A stretch of DNA of 64,000 nt from Pseudomonas citronellolis. GTDB lineage: Bacteria; Pseudomonadota; Gammaproteobacteria; Pseudomonadales; Pseudomonadaceae. Positions within the stretch are counted from its first letter, which is position 1, and every line of letters begins with the position of its first letter. The notes beneath the pieces are model-generated. The model saw nothing but the letters and a program-made list of their open reading frames with translations. It did no database searches and was not told the origin of the DNA. Positions 26,813 to 35,169 of this stretch are shown one piece after another. Position numbers and translations under genes: made by a program. Location of the stretch: contig NZ_FOLS01000022.1 of NCBI RefSeq assembly GCF_900112375.1, positions 62,001 through 126,000 of the forward strand, written 5' to 3'.

Positions 26813-28159
26813 ATGTCCGAACAGCCCAGCCCCGCCAACGCAGAACCCGCCCCCACCGCCAGCCTCCGGCGCTTCCGACGGCCACGCTGGCTGGAATGGC
26901 GACAGCGCCTGGCGTTCTGGGTCGGCGCGCTGCTGGTGGGCCTGGTGGCGCTGGCCTTCGCCTGGCTCGCGGACCAGTCCTTCGCCCTGTTCAAGCGCAT
27001 GCTCGGCATTGCCCCCTGGCTGCCGCTGCTGGTCACCCCGGCGGGTTTCGCCCTGCTGGCCTGGATCACCCAGCGCTGGTTCGGCGAGGCCAAGGGCAGC
27101 GGCATTCCCCAGGTGATCGCCGCGCTGGAATCACCCTCGCGGCGCTTCCGCGCCCGGGTGCTGGCGCTGCCGGTGGCCGCCGTGCGCATGCTCTTCACCC
27201 TGGGCGCGCTGCTGGTGGGCGGCTCGGTGGGCCGCGAAGGGCCCACGGTGCACGTCGGCGCCGCGGTCATCTACGCCTTCGGCCGGCGCCTGGGGCTGCA
27301 TGGCCGGCGCACCATCGCCGGGCTGATCCTCGCCGGCGGCGCGGCCGGCATCGCCGCGGCCTTCAACACCCCGCTGGCGGGCATCGTGTTCGCCATCGAG
27401 GAACTCAGCCGCACCTTCGAGCAGCGCTTCAGCGGCCTGGTGCTGACCGCGGTGCTGATCGGCGGCGCCGTCACCCTCGGCCTGATGGGCCACTACTCCT
27501 ATTTCGGCGAGATCGGCGGCAGCCTGCCGGCCGGCTGGGGCTGGAGCGAGGTGCCGGCCTGCGCCCTGCTCGGCGGCCTGCTGGGCGGGCTCTACGTCAA
27601 GCTGGTGCTGCCCACCCAGGCCGGCTGGCTGGGCCGCATGTGCCGCCTGCGCGAGCGCTGGCCGGTACGCTTCGCCGCCGCCTGCGGCCTGCTGCTGGCG
27701 CTGCTGGGGCTGGCCTCGGGCAACCACGTGTTCGGCACCGGCTACGAGGAAACCCGCGCCCTGCTCGAAGGCCACCCGATGACCGACCAGGGCTTCGTGC
27801 TGTGGAAGTTCCTGGCCAACGTGGTGTCCTACCTCGCCGGCATCCCCGGCGGCCTGTTCTCGCCCTCGCTGAGCATAGGCGCGGCCTTCGCCCCGCTGCT
27901 GTCGCAGTTGCCCGACGTCAACCCGCAGACCTGCGCGCTGCTGGGCATGGGCGCCTACCTCGCCGGCGTGACCCGCTCGCCGCTGACCGCCTCGGTGATC
28001 GTCCTGGAACTCTCCCACAGCCCCGACCTGGTCATCCCCATGCTGGCCGCCACGGTCATGGCCGCCAGCATTTCCGGCTGGATCGCCCCGGTCTCGCTGT
28101 ACCACGCCCTGGCCCGGCAGGTGCTGGACAAGCTGGCGCCGGCGCAGGGAACTCGCTGA
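26813..28159 (+). CDS. CLC-family chloride/proton antiporter
   Basis: 448 residues. All CLC selectivity motifs are present: GSGIP (95-99, the chloride-coordinating Ser), GREGP with gating Glu142, AIEE (Glu197 aligns with the internal proton glutamate of ClC-ec1), GGLFSPS (346-352) and the late Tyr430 in SLYHAL. The conserved glutamates indicate a proton-coupled exchanger rather than a channel. It should act in acid resistance or charge compensation. ATG 26813 is chosen because the frame extension to 26732 runs through repeat-like sequence with no homology features. A dispersed repeat begins 33 bp after the stop. Confidence 0.92.
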   Translation: MSEQPSPANAEPAPTASLRRFRRPRWLEWRQRLAFWVGALLVGLVALAFAWLADQSFALFKRMLGIAPWLPLLVTPAGFALLAWITQRWFGEAKGSGIPQVIAALESPSRRFRARVLALPVAAVRMLFTLGALLVGGSVGREGPTVHVGAAVIYAFGRRLGLHGRRTIAGLILAGGAAGIAAAFNTPLAGIVFAIEELSRTFEQRFSGLVLTAVLIGGAVTLGLMGHYSYFGEIGGSLPAGWGWSEVPACALLGGLLGGLYVKLVLPTQAGWLGRMCRLRERWPVRFAAACGLLLALLGLASGNHVFGTGYEETRALLEGHPMTDQGFVLWKFLANVVSYLAGIPGGLFSPSLSIGAAFAPLLSQLPDVNPQTCALLGMGAYLAGVTRSPLTASVIVLELSHSPDLVIPMLAATVMAASISGWIAPVSLYHALARQVLDKLAPAQGTR

Positions 28160-28191
28160 CGGAACAGGCCCGCTCGCGCCAAGACGCTTTT

Positions 28192-28350
28192 CGTAGGATG
28201 GGTTGAGCGAAGCGATACCCATCGCCACGACTACGAGGGCCGTGCAGTTGCATAGTTCGGTGCAACGGATCGGACCGATCGCGGACGGAGTCCGCTCCTA
28301 CGATTCCAGGAAGCACGGTCGTAGGAGCGGACTCCGTCCGCGATTATCCG
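28192..28350. repeat. Dispersed element plus 25-bp perfect inverted repeat
   Basis: 28192-28224 is the GTAGGATGGGTTGAGCG...CCCATCG element. Farther on, 28278-28302 and 28320-28344 form a perfect 25-bp inverted repeat (arms ATCGCGGACGGAGTCC... and ...GGACTCCGTCCGCGAT) with a 17-base loop, a REP pair. It lies between the convergent CLC and epsC genes and probably works as a transcript barrier. Confidence 0.8.
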
Positions 28351-28358
28351 CCCTACGC

Positions 28359-29309
28359 CTAGTCCAGCCCCGCGTCGTTGGCCTGCTGCTGCAGGCTGGC
28401 CTGGCTGATCTGGCTGCCCGGCGGCACGCTGCGCGTCAGCCAGACGTTGCCGCCGATGGTGGAGCCCTTGCCGATGGTGACGCGCCCCAGGATGGTGGCG
28501 CCGGCGTAGATCACCACTTCGTCTTCGACGATCGGGTGGCGCGGCTGGCCCTTGTGCAGTTGGCCGGTCTCGTCGGCGGTGAAGCGCTTGGCGCCCAGGG
28601 TGACCGCCTGGTAGATGCGCACCTGCTCGCCGATGATCGCCGTTTCGCCGATCACTACGCCGGTGCCGTGGTCGATGAAGAAGCTGCCGCCGATCTGCGC
28701 GCCGGGGTGGATGTCGATGCCGGTGGCCGAGTGCGCCAGCTCGGAGATGATCCGCGCCACCAGCGGCAGGCCGGCGCGGTACAGGTGGTGCGCCATGCGG
28801 TGGTGGATGATGGCGAGCACGCCCGGATAGCACAGCAGCACCTCGTCGACGCTGCGCGCCGCCGGGTCACCCTGGTAGGCGGCCAGCACGTCGGAGTCCA
28901 GCAGTTGGCGCAGCAGCGGCAGGGCCAAGGCGAAGTCGCGGATGATGGCCAGCGCCCGCTCGTCGATGCCGTCCTCCGGCTCGCCGCGCTGGCGCGCGCT
29001 GTAGCGCAGCTCCAGGCGGGCCTGGATCAGCAGCGCGTTCAGGGCGCTGTCCAGGGTGTGGCCGACGAAGAAGTCCTCGCTCTCCTCGCGCAGGTCGTTG
29101 GGCCCCAGGCGCATGGGGAAGAGCGCGCAGGCCAGGCGCTCGACGACCTCCTCGATGGACCGCCGCGAAGGCAGCTCGCGCCCACCCTGCTCCCGCGGCC
29201 GGCCGCTGCGGCTGCGCCATTCGCTGCGCGCCGCGCGCAGTTCCTCGACGATGCGCTCCAGTTGCCAGCTCACCGGGCTGTTCTCAGTCTGTTTGCCGAT
29301 CTCGTGCAT
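28359..29309 (-). CDS. epsC: Serine O-acetyltransferase, EpsC type
   Basis: 316 residues. An extended N-terminal helical domain is followed by the catalytic region (Asp149 in GDPAARSVDE, His169/His170 in AIIHHRMAHHLYRAG) and the left-handed beta helix (GIDIHPGAQIGGSFFIDHG, GVVIGETAIIGEQV, IGGNVWLTRSVPPGS). It acetylates L-serine with acetyl-CoA in cysteine synthesis. It is longer than CysE (about 260-270) and fits the EpsC/SrpH subgroup. ATG 29309 has GGAAG 9 bases upstream; a start at 29375 adds 22 residues. No cysteine synthase gene is adjacent. Confidence 0.9.
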   Translation of the reverse strand: MHEIGKQTENSPVSWQLERIVEELRAARSEWRSRSGRPREQGGRELPSRRSIEEVVERLACALFPMRLGPNDLREESEDFFVGHTLDSALNALLIQARLELRYSARQRGEPEDGIDERALAIIRDFALALPLLRQLLDSDVLAAYQGDPAARSVDEVLLCYPGVLAIIHHRMAHHLYRAGLPLVARIISELAHSATGIDIHPGAQIGGSFFIDHGTGVVIGETAIIGEQVRIYQAVTLGAKRFTADETGQLHKGQPRHPIVEDEVVIYAGATILGRVTIGKGSTIGGNVWLTRSVPPGSQISQASLQQQANDAGLD

Positions 29310-29623
29310 GTATCGATACTTCCAATGCCGTGGTTCTTTCCAAGCGTAGGCCGGCTCGGGGGCCTTCGTCGCCATTACCGGTCTATCCTGAGGTTTCCCG
29401 GGCCCGCCGACAAATCGCTGCCGGTTCTAAGCTCATGCCAGGCCGGCGCACACCATTGGTCAACTAATGGCCATATGCCACCAAATTTTCACCTACCATG
29501 AACCTTGGCAGGATAGACGGATGCAGCACCGGAGGACCGGCCGCTGACGGGCCGCTGCCTTGCCAGAACCCGGCGGCCCGCCGTTTCCGGCCGCCATCTA
29601 CCACGCGCCACTGGAATACGTCC

Positions 29624-31195
29624 ATGTCATCCGGGGCCATCCCCAAGCTCAACCTGCGCACGCTGATCCTGCTGTTCACCTCGCTGGCCATCCTCGCCAC
29701 GCTGTTGAACGACCTCTATGCCACCTACCGGATCCAGCGCGAGACGCTGGTGCGCAATTCGCTGGAGACCAACCGCGCGTACGCGGCGAAAGTCGCCCTG
29801 ACCCTCGGCCAGAGCCTCGACGCCGACCTCGGCCGGCTGCGCTACAGCGCCCAGGTGATGGGCAAGGATTTCGCCTCCCGGGCGACGATGCAGGCCGAGG
29901 CCCGGCGCCTGGCGGAGCAGGACCAGAGCTTCAACACCCTGGTGATCGCCGATGCCCAGGGCCGGATTCTCGCCTCGCACCCGCCGGCGCTCAGTGTGGC
30001 CGGCCAGAACCTGCGCTCGCGGGAGCCGCTGGAACGGCGCCAGGCGATGATCAGCCCGGCCTTCAATTCGCTGGTGGGCAACCTGATCGTCTTCGTCTCC
30101 CACCCCATCCGCAGCCCGCAAGGCGAGTACCTGGGGCTGGTCGGCGGGACCATCTACCTGCGCAAGAACAACGCGCTCAACGAGATCGTCAGCAAGCACT
30201 TCCAGACCGACGCCTCGCACCTGTACCTGGTGGACGGCAACCGCCACCTGCTGTTCCACCCCGATGCCGACCACATCGGCAAGGCCGTGGGCCGCAACGC
30301 GGCGGTGGACGCCGTGCTGCACGGCGAGAGCGGCGCGATGCAGGTCACCGATGCCGACGGGGTGCAGATGCTGGCGGGCTATGCCCCGGTGCCCAACAGC
30401 GGCTGGGGGGTGGTCGTCCAGCAACCGATGAGCGTGCCCCTCGCCGCCCTGCGGGCGCTGATGCTCCAGGTGGTGCAGGGCATAGTGCCGATGATCCTGC
30501 TGGGGCTGGTCCTGCTCTGGTGGGCCGCCTCGCGGATCAGCCAGCCCCTGAGCAGGCTCGCCGACTATGCCGAGCAACTGGACGACTCCCGCGGCATCGG
30601 CCAGGTGAGCGCCTGGTACTACGAGGCCTGGCGCATCCGCCGCGCGCTGATCCAGGGCGCGCTGCTGACCCAGGAGCGCATCGGCAAGCTCAACCACCAG
30701 GTGCTCAGCGACCCGCTGACCGGCCTGGCGAACCGGCGGATGCTGGAGGACTGCCTGCGCGACTGGGCGCTGCTGGAGAAGCCTTTCGCGGTGATCAGCA
30801 TGGACATCGACCATTTCAAGCGGGTCAACGACCAATACGGCCACGACGTCGGCGACAAGGTGCTGCAGGCCTTCGCCGGCCTGCTGCGGCAGAACTGCCG
30901 CGACGGCGACGTGCCCTGCCGGGTGGGTGGCGAGGAGTTCATCCTGCTGCTGCCGCTGACCGGCCTCACCGACGCCGCGGAAGTGGCGGAGCGGATCAGG
31001 CGCTCGCTGGCCGAGGCCGTCATGCCTCCGGCCGGGCAGGTCACCCTGTCGCTGGGGGTGGCCTGCTGGACGGCGGACCGGCCCGACGTCGCCGCCACGC
31101 TCAAGGAGGCGGATGAGCTGCTCTACCAGGCCAAGCAGGCCGGCAGGAACCGGGTGATGGTCCACGGCAAGGGGACCTCGACGACGGCCGCCTGA
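29624..31195 (+). CDS. Membrane diguanylate cyclase with periplasmic dCache-like sensor
   Basis: 523 residues. Two transmembrane helices (LRTLILLFTSLAILATLLN, 11-29; VVQGIVPMILLGLVLLWWA near 290) enclose a periplasmic sensor of the dCache type (FNTLVIADAQGRILASHP; HLYLVDGNRHLLFHPD). The C-terminal GGDEF domain begins DPLTGLANRRMLEDCL. The active site reads GGEEF (435-439) and the inhibitory I-site RDGD (426-429) sits five residues before it, so c-di-GMP synthesis with product inhibition is expected. ATG 29624 (MSSGAIPKLN) is preferred over 29498, which adds 42 Pro/Arg-rich residues. It is divergent from epsC, with a 314-bp gap holding no gene. Confidence 0.9.
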   Translation: MSSGAIPKLNLRTLILLFTSLAILATLLNDLYATYRIQRETLVRNSLETNRAYAAKVALTLGQSLDADLGRLRYSAQVMGKDFASRATMQAEARRLAEQDQSFNTLVIADAQGRILASHPPALSVAGQNLRSREPLERRQAMISPAFNSLVGNLIVFVSHPIRSPQGEYLGLVGGTIYLRKNNALNEIVSKHFQTDASHLYLVDGNRHLLFHPDADHIGKAVGRNAAVDAVLHGESGAMQVTDADGVQMLAGYAPVPNSGWGVVVQQPMSVPLAALRALMLQVVQGIVPMILLGLVLLWWAASRISQPLSRLADYAEQLDDSRGIGQVSAWYYEAWRIRRALIQGALLTQERIGKLNHQVLSDPLTGLANRRMLEDCLRDWALLEKPFAVISMDIDHFKRVNDQYGHDVGDKVLQAFAGLLRQNCRDGDVPCRVGGEEFILLLPLTGLTDAAEVAERIRRSLAEAVMPPAGQVTLSLGVACWTADRPDVAATLKEADELLYQAKQAGRNRVMVHGKGTSTTAA

Positions 31196-31217
31196 CGAGC
31201 GCGTCGGCCAGGCAGGC

Positions 31218-31457
31218 TCACTCCAGCGGCGCGAGCCCGGCCTGGTCCTCCTCCCGGGTGTCGGGGTGCAGCGCCAATTCGATCCGGTGCGCGGCCTGCA
31301 GCAGCGCATCGGCATTCTCCTCGAGGCGTTTCGCGGCGGTGAGCAGGGCCGCGGCGGTAACGGGCGAGACGGCTTCCGCCGCGGCCTGGCGCAAGACCTG
31401 CACAGCGGAAGTCTCGTTGATGGCTGAGGCCAGCAATACCTTCCTTAGTCGTTCCAT
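31218..31457 (-). CDS. Small helical protein of unknown function
   Basis: 79 residues from ATG 31457 (MERLRKVLLASAINE). The start is decided by the ribosome site: GGAGG lies five bases upstream, while an in-frame ATG at 31469 has none. The product is Ala/Leu-rich, predicted all helical (AAALLTAAKRLEENADALLQAAHRIELAL abbreviated: helices at about 25-65), with an acidic tail (TREEDQAGLAPLE). No membrane segment or signal is visible. I do not recognise the family. It lies tail to tail with the diguanylate cyclase, 22 bp apart. Confidence 0.55.
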   Translation of the reverse strand: MERLRKVLLASAINETSAVQVLRQAAAEAVSPVTAAALLTAAKRLEENADALLQAAHRIELALHPDTREEDQAGLAPLE

Positions 31458-31584
31458 CTCCTCCTCCATCGTTGGTTGGAGCAGTGCAGGAATAGCTCTG
31501 AATTTGATGGGGTAGTGGATGAGCCGACAATCGGCAGTGTGGGGTTATGGCTTCGTTTGCGAGCCCTTGCATCCAACCTAACCC

Positions 31585-32122
31585 CGTCATTCCCGCGAAC
31601 GCGGGACGCGGCTCCATCGCGAACAGCGCTTGCGCTGGCCCGAAGGGGAATAACCCAGTTGCCTTGGCTTGGGTGTTTCTGCGCCGCTCCGAGTTTGCCC
31701 GACCGTCTGGTTTCGCCCCCTCGGGCGAGTCCCTTTTGTCAAACGGTGGAAGGCCACCCCCGCAAAAAGGAACCAAAAAGGCTTGCCCCGCATACGGGCC
31801 CGATAAAGCCGGGCTACCCTCACGAACTCCCCCGCCACGGAGGCCCGCCCCGAGGGTACGTCCCTGTAGCCCGCGGGGCTCTCGCGACATCCATGTCGCA
31901 TGACCTCCTGAGCACGGGTTTCGCTCGGCCTTCTGAAGGGGCGTTTCGGTGCGCTCGGCTATTTCTCTGGAAGTCCCAAGAGCAAACGCGCTTTTGCTTT
32001 TGCTTTTGTTCTTCGTAGGAGCGAGCTTGCTCGCGAACCCGGCAGTCACTGGGTTATTCCCCTTCGGGCCAGCGCAAGCGCTGTTCGCGATGGAGCCGCG
32101 TCCCGCGTTCGCGGGAATGACG
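31585..32122. repeat. Repeat element bounded by a perfect 75-bp inverted repeat
   Basis: 31585-31659 and 32048-32122 are exact reverse complements over 75 bp (outer end CGTCATTCCCGCGAACGCGG, inner end AATAACCCAGT). The 388-bp interior contains GCAAAAAGGAACCAAAAAGG, a TTTTGCTTTTGCTTTTG run and half a REP (GTAGGAGCGAGCTTGCTC, 32016-32033). There is no transposase frame. Shorter relatives of the outer arm (CGTCATTCCCGCGAACGCGG) occur at 45450-45518. Frames crossing it are not believed to be genes. Confidence 0.85.
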
Positions 32123-32132
32123 AGGTTGAAGG

Positions 32133-32580
32133 ATGATGCCTGACTCCAACGCCACTCCGAACAGCCCCCTCTCCCTTCAGGGAGAGGGCTGGGGAGAGGG
32201 TTACGGACTCCACCCCACACCTCTGCCAACCCTGACTCCGCTCCCCCTCCCTAACCCTCCCCCGCAAGCGGGAGAGGGGACCGTTCGGCGTGAAGTGCAT
32301 TCACGAAGCTCCCTGACCCCACATCCGTCTAACCAAACCAATCGCGGACAGAGTCCGCTCCTACGGGTCCGGAATCATCAGGCATCGGAGCTTCGGCCAA
32401 CGGCGTATAACCGCGAACGGTTATACGCCCTACGCGCTCACAGGATGACTCCGAACTTTCCGCCCGCTCCGGACGGCCCCCTCTCCCTCTGGGAGAGGGC
32501 TGGGGTGAGGGAACGGCGGCCAGGATTGAACACTCTTGCCGAACCCAGACACCGCTTGCCCTTCCTCGGGCGCCCCACCC
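32133..32580. repeat. Dispersed repeat block, inverse copy of part of the 7871-8600 unit
   Basis: 32150-32330 reads, in reverse complement, as the CCCTCTCCC/CAGAGGTGTGG/GGGGAGCGGAGTCAGG segment of the 308-bp unit. A REP arm (ATCGCGGACAGAGTCCGC, 32340-32357) and the hairpin GGCGTATAACCG-CGAA-CGGTTATACGCC (32402-32429) follow, then another CCCTCTCCC...GGGAGAGGG block (32478-32510). The region lies downstream of the anti-sigma gene and probably marks the end of its transcript. Confidence 0.8.
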
Positions 32581-33222
32581 TCACCAGCGCAACAGCCGCG
32601 GCCCCAGCAACGCCCCCAGCAGCGTCGGCAGCAGCATCCCCAGCAGGTACCAGATGCCCCAGAAGGGCACGCCCATTTCCGGGCAATGCAGGCAGTAGGC
32701 CAGGGTCGCTGTGGCGCCGGCCAGCAGGCCGCCGGCGGCGCCGGCCTGGCGCGGGCGTGTCGGCGCCAGGCCGCGCAGGGCCCAGAACACGCCGATGAAG
32801 GCCGGCAGCGAGAGCAGCGCGATGTTCAGCGGGCAGGTGCGCCAGGTGCGGCCGAAGATCAGGTCGGCGCGCGCCTCCAGCGGCGCGCCGGCCAGCGCCA
32901 GGGCGCCGCCCAGCCATACCAGCAGCACCGGCACGCACAGCGCGGCCCAGGCCGCGCCGCCGCGCACGCCTGGGCGCGCCAGGCGGCTGCACAGCCACAG
33001 CGCCAGCGGCGCCAGGCTGCCCGGCAGCGCGACCTTGGCCCAGAACAGCGGCGTGCGCGCCACCTGGGCGAGGTCGGCGCGCACGCCGTAGAGCGCCGCC
33101 ACCAGCAGCAGTGCGCCCAGGCCGCCGCCCAGCAGGGCCAGGGCGAAGCGCCGGGCCAGGGCGTGCCGGTCCACCGCCGTTTCGCCGGCGGCCAGCAGGT
33201 CGATCAGCTCATCGGTCTTCAT
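32581..33222 (-). CDS. nrsF: NrsF-family (DUF1109) membrane anti-sigma factor
   Basis: 213 residues with about six transmembrane helices. The family cysteines are present: RTWRTCPLNIALLSLPAF near residue 130 and AYCLHCPEMGVPFWGIWY near 175. In Caulobacter, NrsF holds SigF at the membrane and conserved cysteines are needed for release by metals such as chromate and cadmium. The gene overlaps the sigma gene by 14 bp. Here it should restrain the adjacent ECF factor and so gate the peptide operon on the opposite strand. Confidence 0.9.
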   Translation of the reverse strand: MKTDELIDLLAAGETAVDRHALARRFALALLGGGLGALLLVAALYGVRADLAQVARTPLFWAKVALPGSLAPLALWLCSRLARPGVRGGAAWAALCVPVLLVWLGGALALAGAPLEARADLIFGRTWRTCPLNIALLSLPAFIGVFWALRGLAPTRPRQAGAAGGLLAGATATLAYCLHCPEMGVPFWGIWYLLGMLLPTLLGALLGPRLLRW

Positions 33223-33799
33223 CGTTGCGCTTACCTCGAATCATGCCCGCCAGGGCCTTGAGCCCGCGGTGGATGCCTACTTTCACCGCCGAGCTGGACA
33301 GCCCGGTGAGCCGCGCCGTTTCTTCCACCGACAACCCTTCCAGCTTCACATGGACGATCGGCAGGCGCTGCCGCTCAGGCAGTCGCTGCAACAGGCGGCC
33401 GAGGTCGCGGCTGGCCTGCGCCGGTTCGCCGTCCTCGCTGGCGAAGAGTTCGTGATCATCCTCTTCCAGTGGCTGCTGCAGCGCCTCGCGACGGGCGTAG
33501 GCGCGGAAGTGATCGGCCAGCTTGTAGCGCGCGATGGCCTGCACCCAGGCGGTCAGCGGCTGCTCGGCGCGGTAGGTGTGGCGGGCGTTGTGCACGGCCA
33601 GCAGCACCTCCTGCAGCAGGTCCTCGACCTCCGCCGGGCGCTGCGCCAGGCGGCGGCGCAGGAAGGCCCGCAGGTGTACGCCAAGGGCGCCGAGAAAGTC
33701 GCGGTAGGCCGCGGCGTCGCCGGTCAGGCCACGCAACAGCAGGGCCTGGAGCTGCGCCTCGCGTGCGTTCAACTGCGCCTGGCTGGTAGTTCGTTGCAT
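33209..33799 (-). CDS. sigF: ECF sigma factor (SigF-like, paired with NrsF)
   Basis: 196 residues as drawn. Region 2 is LGVHLRAFLRRRLAQRPAEVEDLLQEVLLAVH (about 42-73 by position), with LTAWVQAIARYKLADHF. Region 4 is LPERQRLPIVHVKLEGLSVEETARLTGLSSSAVKVGIHRGL (about 140-180). The start is uncertain. ATG 33799 has AGGG six bases upstream, but it lies inside the spacer of the promoter motif at 33790-33815, whose transcript would begin downstream of it. TTG 33772 (then NAREAQLQALLLRGLTGD) gives 187 residues and a family-like N-terminus. Regulation by its own promoter is inferred from the motif shared with the DUF2282 operon. Confidence 0.9.
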   Translation of the reverse strand: MQRTTSQAQLNAREAQLQALLLRGLTGDAAAYRDFLGALGVHLRAFLRRRLAQRPAEVEDLLQEVLLAVHNARHTYRAEQPLTAWVQAIARYKLADHFRAYARREALQQPLEEDDHELFASEDGEPAQASRDLGRLLQRLPERQRLPIVHVKLEGLSVEETARLTGLSSSAVKVGIHRGLKALAGMIRGKRNDEDR

Positions 33800-33815
33800 C
33801 GCTCGCCCTGGTTAC
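33790..33815 (-). promoter_or_regulatory. Predicted ECF (SigF-type) promoter of the sigma/anti-sigma operon
   Basis: On the minus strand GTAACC (33815-33810) and CGAA (33793-33790) are separated by 16 bases; with flanks the match to the other promoter is TGTAACC-N16-CGAACT. It overlaps the first codons of the longer sigF frame, implying autoregulation and a short 5' leader. Confidence 0.7.
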
Positions 33816-33945
33816 ACCGCGGATGAAATTTTTCTGCACGGCGCGCACCAGCCAGCATGCACACCCCGGCGGCATGAAAAAACCGGCCGCCGTTCAATAC
33901 GTTAGGGCCGCGCCGGGGAAATCTCAAAAAAATTTTCGCGCACCT

Positions 33946-33971
33946 GTAACCGGATGGCGACAGGCGACGAA
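33946..33971 (+). promoter_or_regulatory. Predicted ECF (SigF-type) promoter of the bufA operon
   Basis: GTAACC (33946-33951), 16 bases, CGAA (33968-33971), with identical outer bases (TGTAACC...CGAACT) to the site in front of the sigma gene. It lies 61 bases upstream of the bufA ATG. The signature agrees with the SigF-NrsF promoters I recall from Caulobacter crescentus, where the same gene families are controlled. Confidence 0.78.
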
Positions 33972-34031
33972 CTGGTTCATGAGCCGACGGTAAGCCTCCG
34001 CCGGCCATCCCAATCTTTCGGAGACCGCACC

Positions 34032-34319
34032 ATGAAAAGCATCGCCCTCGCTACCGCCGCCCTGACCCTCGCCTCCCTCGCCGGCGCCGCCCTGGCCGAC
34101 GACATGAACACCCAGGCCGGCGCAGGCGCCGCCATGGAGAAATGCTACGGCGTGGCCCTGGCCGGCAAGAACGACTGCAAGGCCGGCGCCGGCACCACCT
34201 GCGCCGGCAGCGCCAAGAAGGACTACGACGGCATGCACTGGAAGAATGTCCCGGCCGGCACCTGCACCTCGATCAAGACGCCCCACGGCATGGGCTCGCT
34301 GACGCCGACCAAGGCCTGA
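34032..34319 (+). CDS. bufA: DUF2282 (BufA1/bufferin-type) RiPP precursor peptide
   Basis: 95 residues. A signal peptide ([20 protein letters not shown]) is followed by the DUF2282 core with four cysteines at 38 (MEKCYG), 49 (KNDCKAG), 57 (TTCAGS) and 78 (AGTCTS). Such precursors are modified on cysteines by DUF692 (MNIO) enzymes and exported; Caulobacter bufferins carry thiooxazole-type groups and bind copper. GGAGA sits eight bases before the ATG. The gene heads bufA-bufB-bufC-doxX behind the ECF promoter. Copper is the best-supported ligand by analogy, but the metal sensed here is unknown. Confidence 0.9.
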   Translation: MKSIALATAALTLASLAGAALADDMNTQAGAGAAMEKCYGVALAGKNDCKAGAGTTCAGSAKKDYDGMHWKNVPAGTCTSIKTPHGMGSLTPTKA

Positions 34320-34335
34320 GCGGAGGCCGCCGACC

Positions 34336-35169
34336 ATGAACGCCATGCATGAACCGGGCGCCGGCCTGGGCCTGAAGGCCGAGCATTACTCCCAGGCCCT
34401 GGAATGCGACGCCGAGGGCCTGTGGTTCGAGGTCCACCCGGAGAACTACATGGTCGGCGGCCCGCGCCGCGCCTGGCTGGAGCGGATCGGCGAACGCCAT
34501 CCGCTGTCGCTGCACGGGGTCTCGCTGTCCCTGGCAGCCGATGCACCGCCCGACGCGGCGCACCTGCAACGCCTGCGCGCGCTCGCCGAGCGCGTGCAGC
34601 CGATGCTGATTTCCGAGCACCTGGCCTGGTCGACCTGGCGTGGCCAGTACCTGCCGGACCTGCTGCCCTTCCCGCGCAGCCATACCGCCCTCGCGCGCAT
34701 CGCCGAGAACATCCAGCGCACCCAGGACGCCCTGGGCCGGCGCATCGCCATCGAGAACCCCAGCCACTACCTGCGCCTCGACGGCCACGACTGGGACGAG
34801 ATCGACTTCCTCACCGAACTGGCGCTGCGCACCGGTTGCGGCCTGCTGCTGGACGTCAACAACGTGCATGTCAGCGCCCACAACCTCGGCTTCGACGCCG
34901 CGCACTACCTCGACCGTTTTCCCGCCGCGGCGATCCTCGAAATCCACCTTGCCGGGCACAGCCACGACGAAGGCGGCGAACTGCTGATCGACTCCCACGA
35001 CGCCGCCATCGCCGAACCGGTCTGGGCCCTTTACCAACGCCTGATCCAGCGCATCGGCCCACGCCCGACCTTGATCGAGCGCGACGACCACATCCCCGCA
35101 TTCGGCGAATTGCTGGACGAGCGCGATGTCGCCCAGGCCATCCTCAACCTGGCGCAGGTGCCGGTATGA
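34336..35169 (+). CDS. bufB: DUF692 MNIO enzyme (BufB-like), modifies the DUF2282 peptide
   Basis: 277 residues, TIM-barrel length for DUF692. Likely iron ligands are in place: His60 (SLHGVSLS), Glu94/His95 (LISEHLAWS), Glu140/Asn141 (AIENPSHY), Asp173 and His178 ([14 protein letters not shown]), Glu202/His204 (ILEIHLAGH), Asp219/His221 (IDSHD), Glu249 (LIERDDHIP). MNIO enzymes use a multi-iron centre and oxygen to remodel cysteine side chains. The gene starts 16 bp after bufA (ATG 34336; ATG 34345 is possible) and overlaps bufC as ATGA. Confidence 0.92.
   Translation: MNAMHEPGAGLGLKAEHYSQALECDAEGLWFEVHPENYMVGGPRRAWLERIGERHPLSLHGVSLSLAADAPPDAAHLQRLRALAERVQPMLISEHLAWSTWRGQYLPDLLPFPRSHTALARIAENIQRTQDALGRRIAIENPSHYLRLDGHDWDEIDFLTELALRTGCGLLLDVNNVHVSAHNLGFDAAHYLDRFPAAAILEIHLAGHSHDEGGELLIDSHDAAIAEPVWALYQRLIQRIGPRPTLIERDDHIPAFGELLDERDVAQAILNLAQVPV

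Noticed and set aside
31547-32229. Open frames of 104-368 residues on both strands across the repeat element
   Set aside because: They run through inverted and dispersed repeats, have no domains or ribosome sites, and mirror repeat periodicity.
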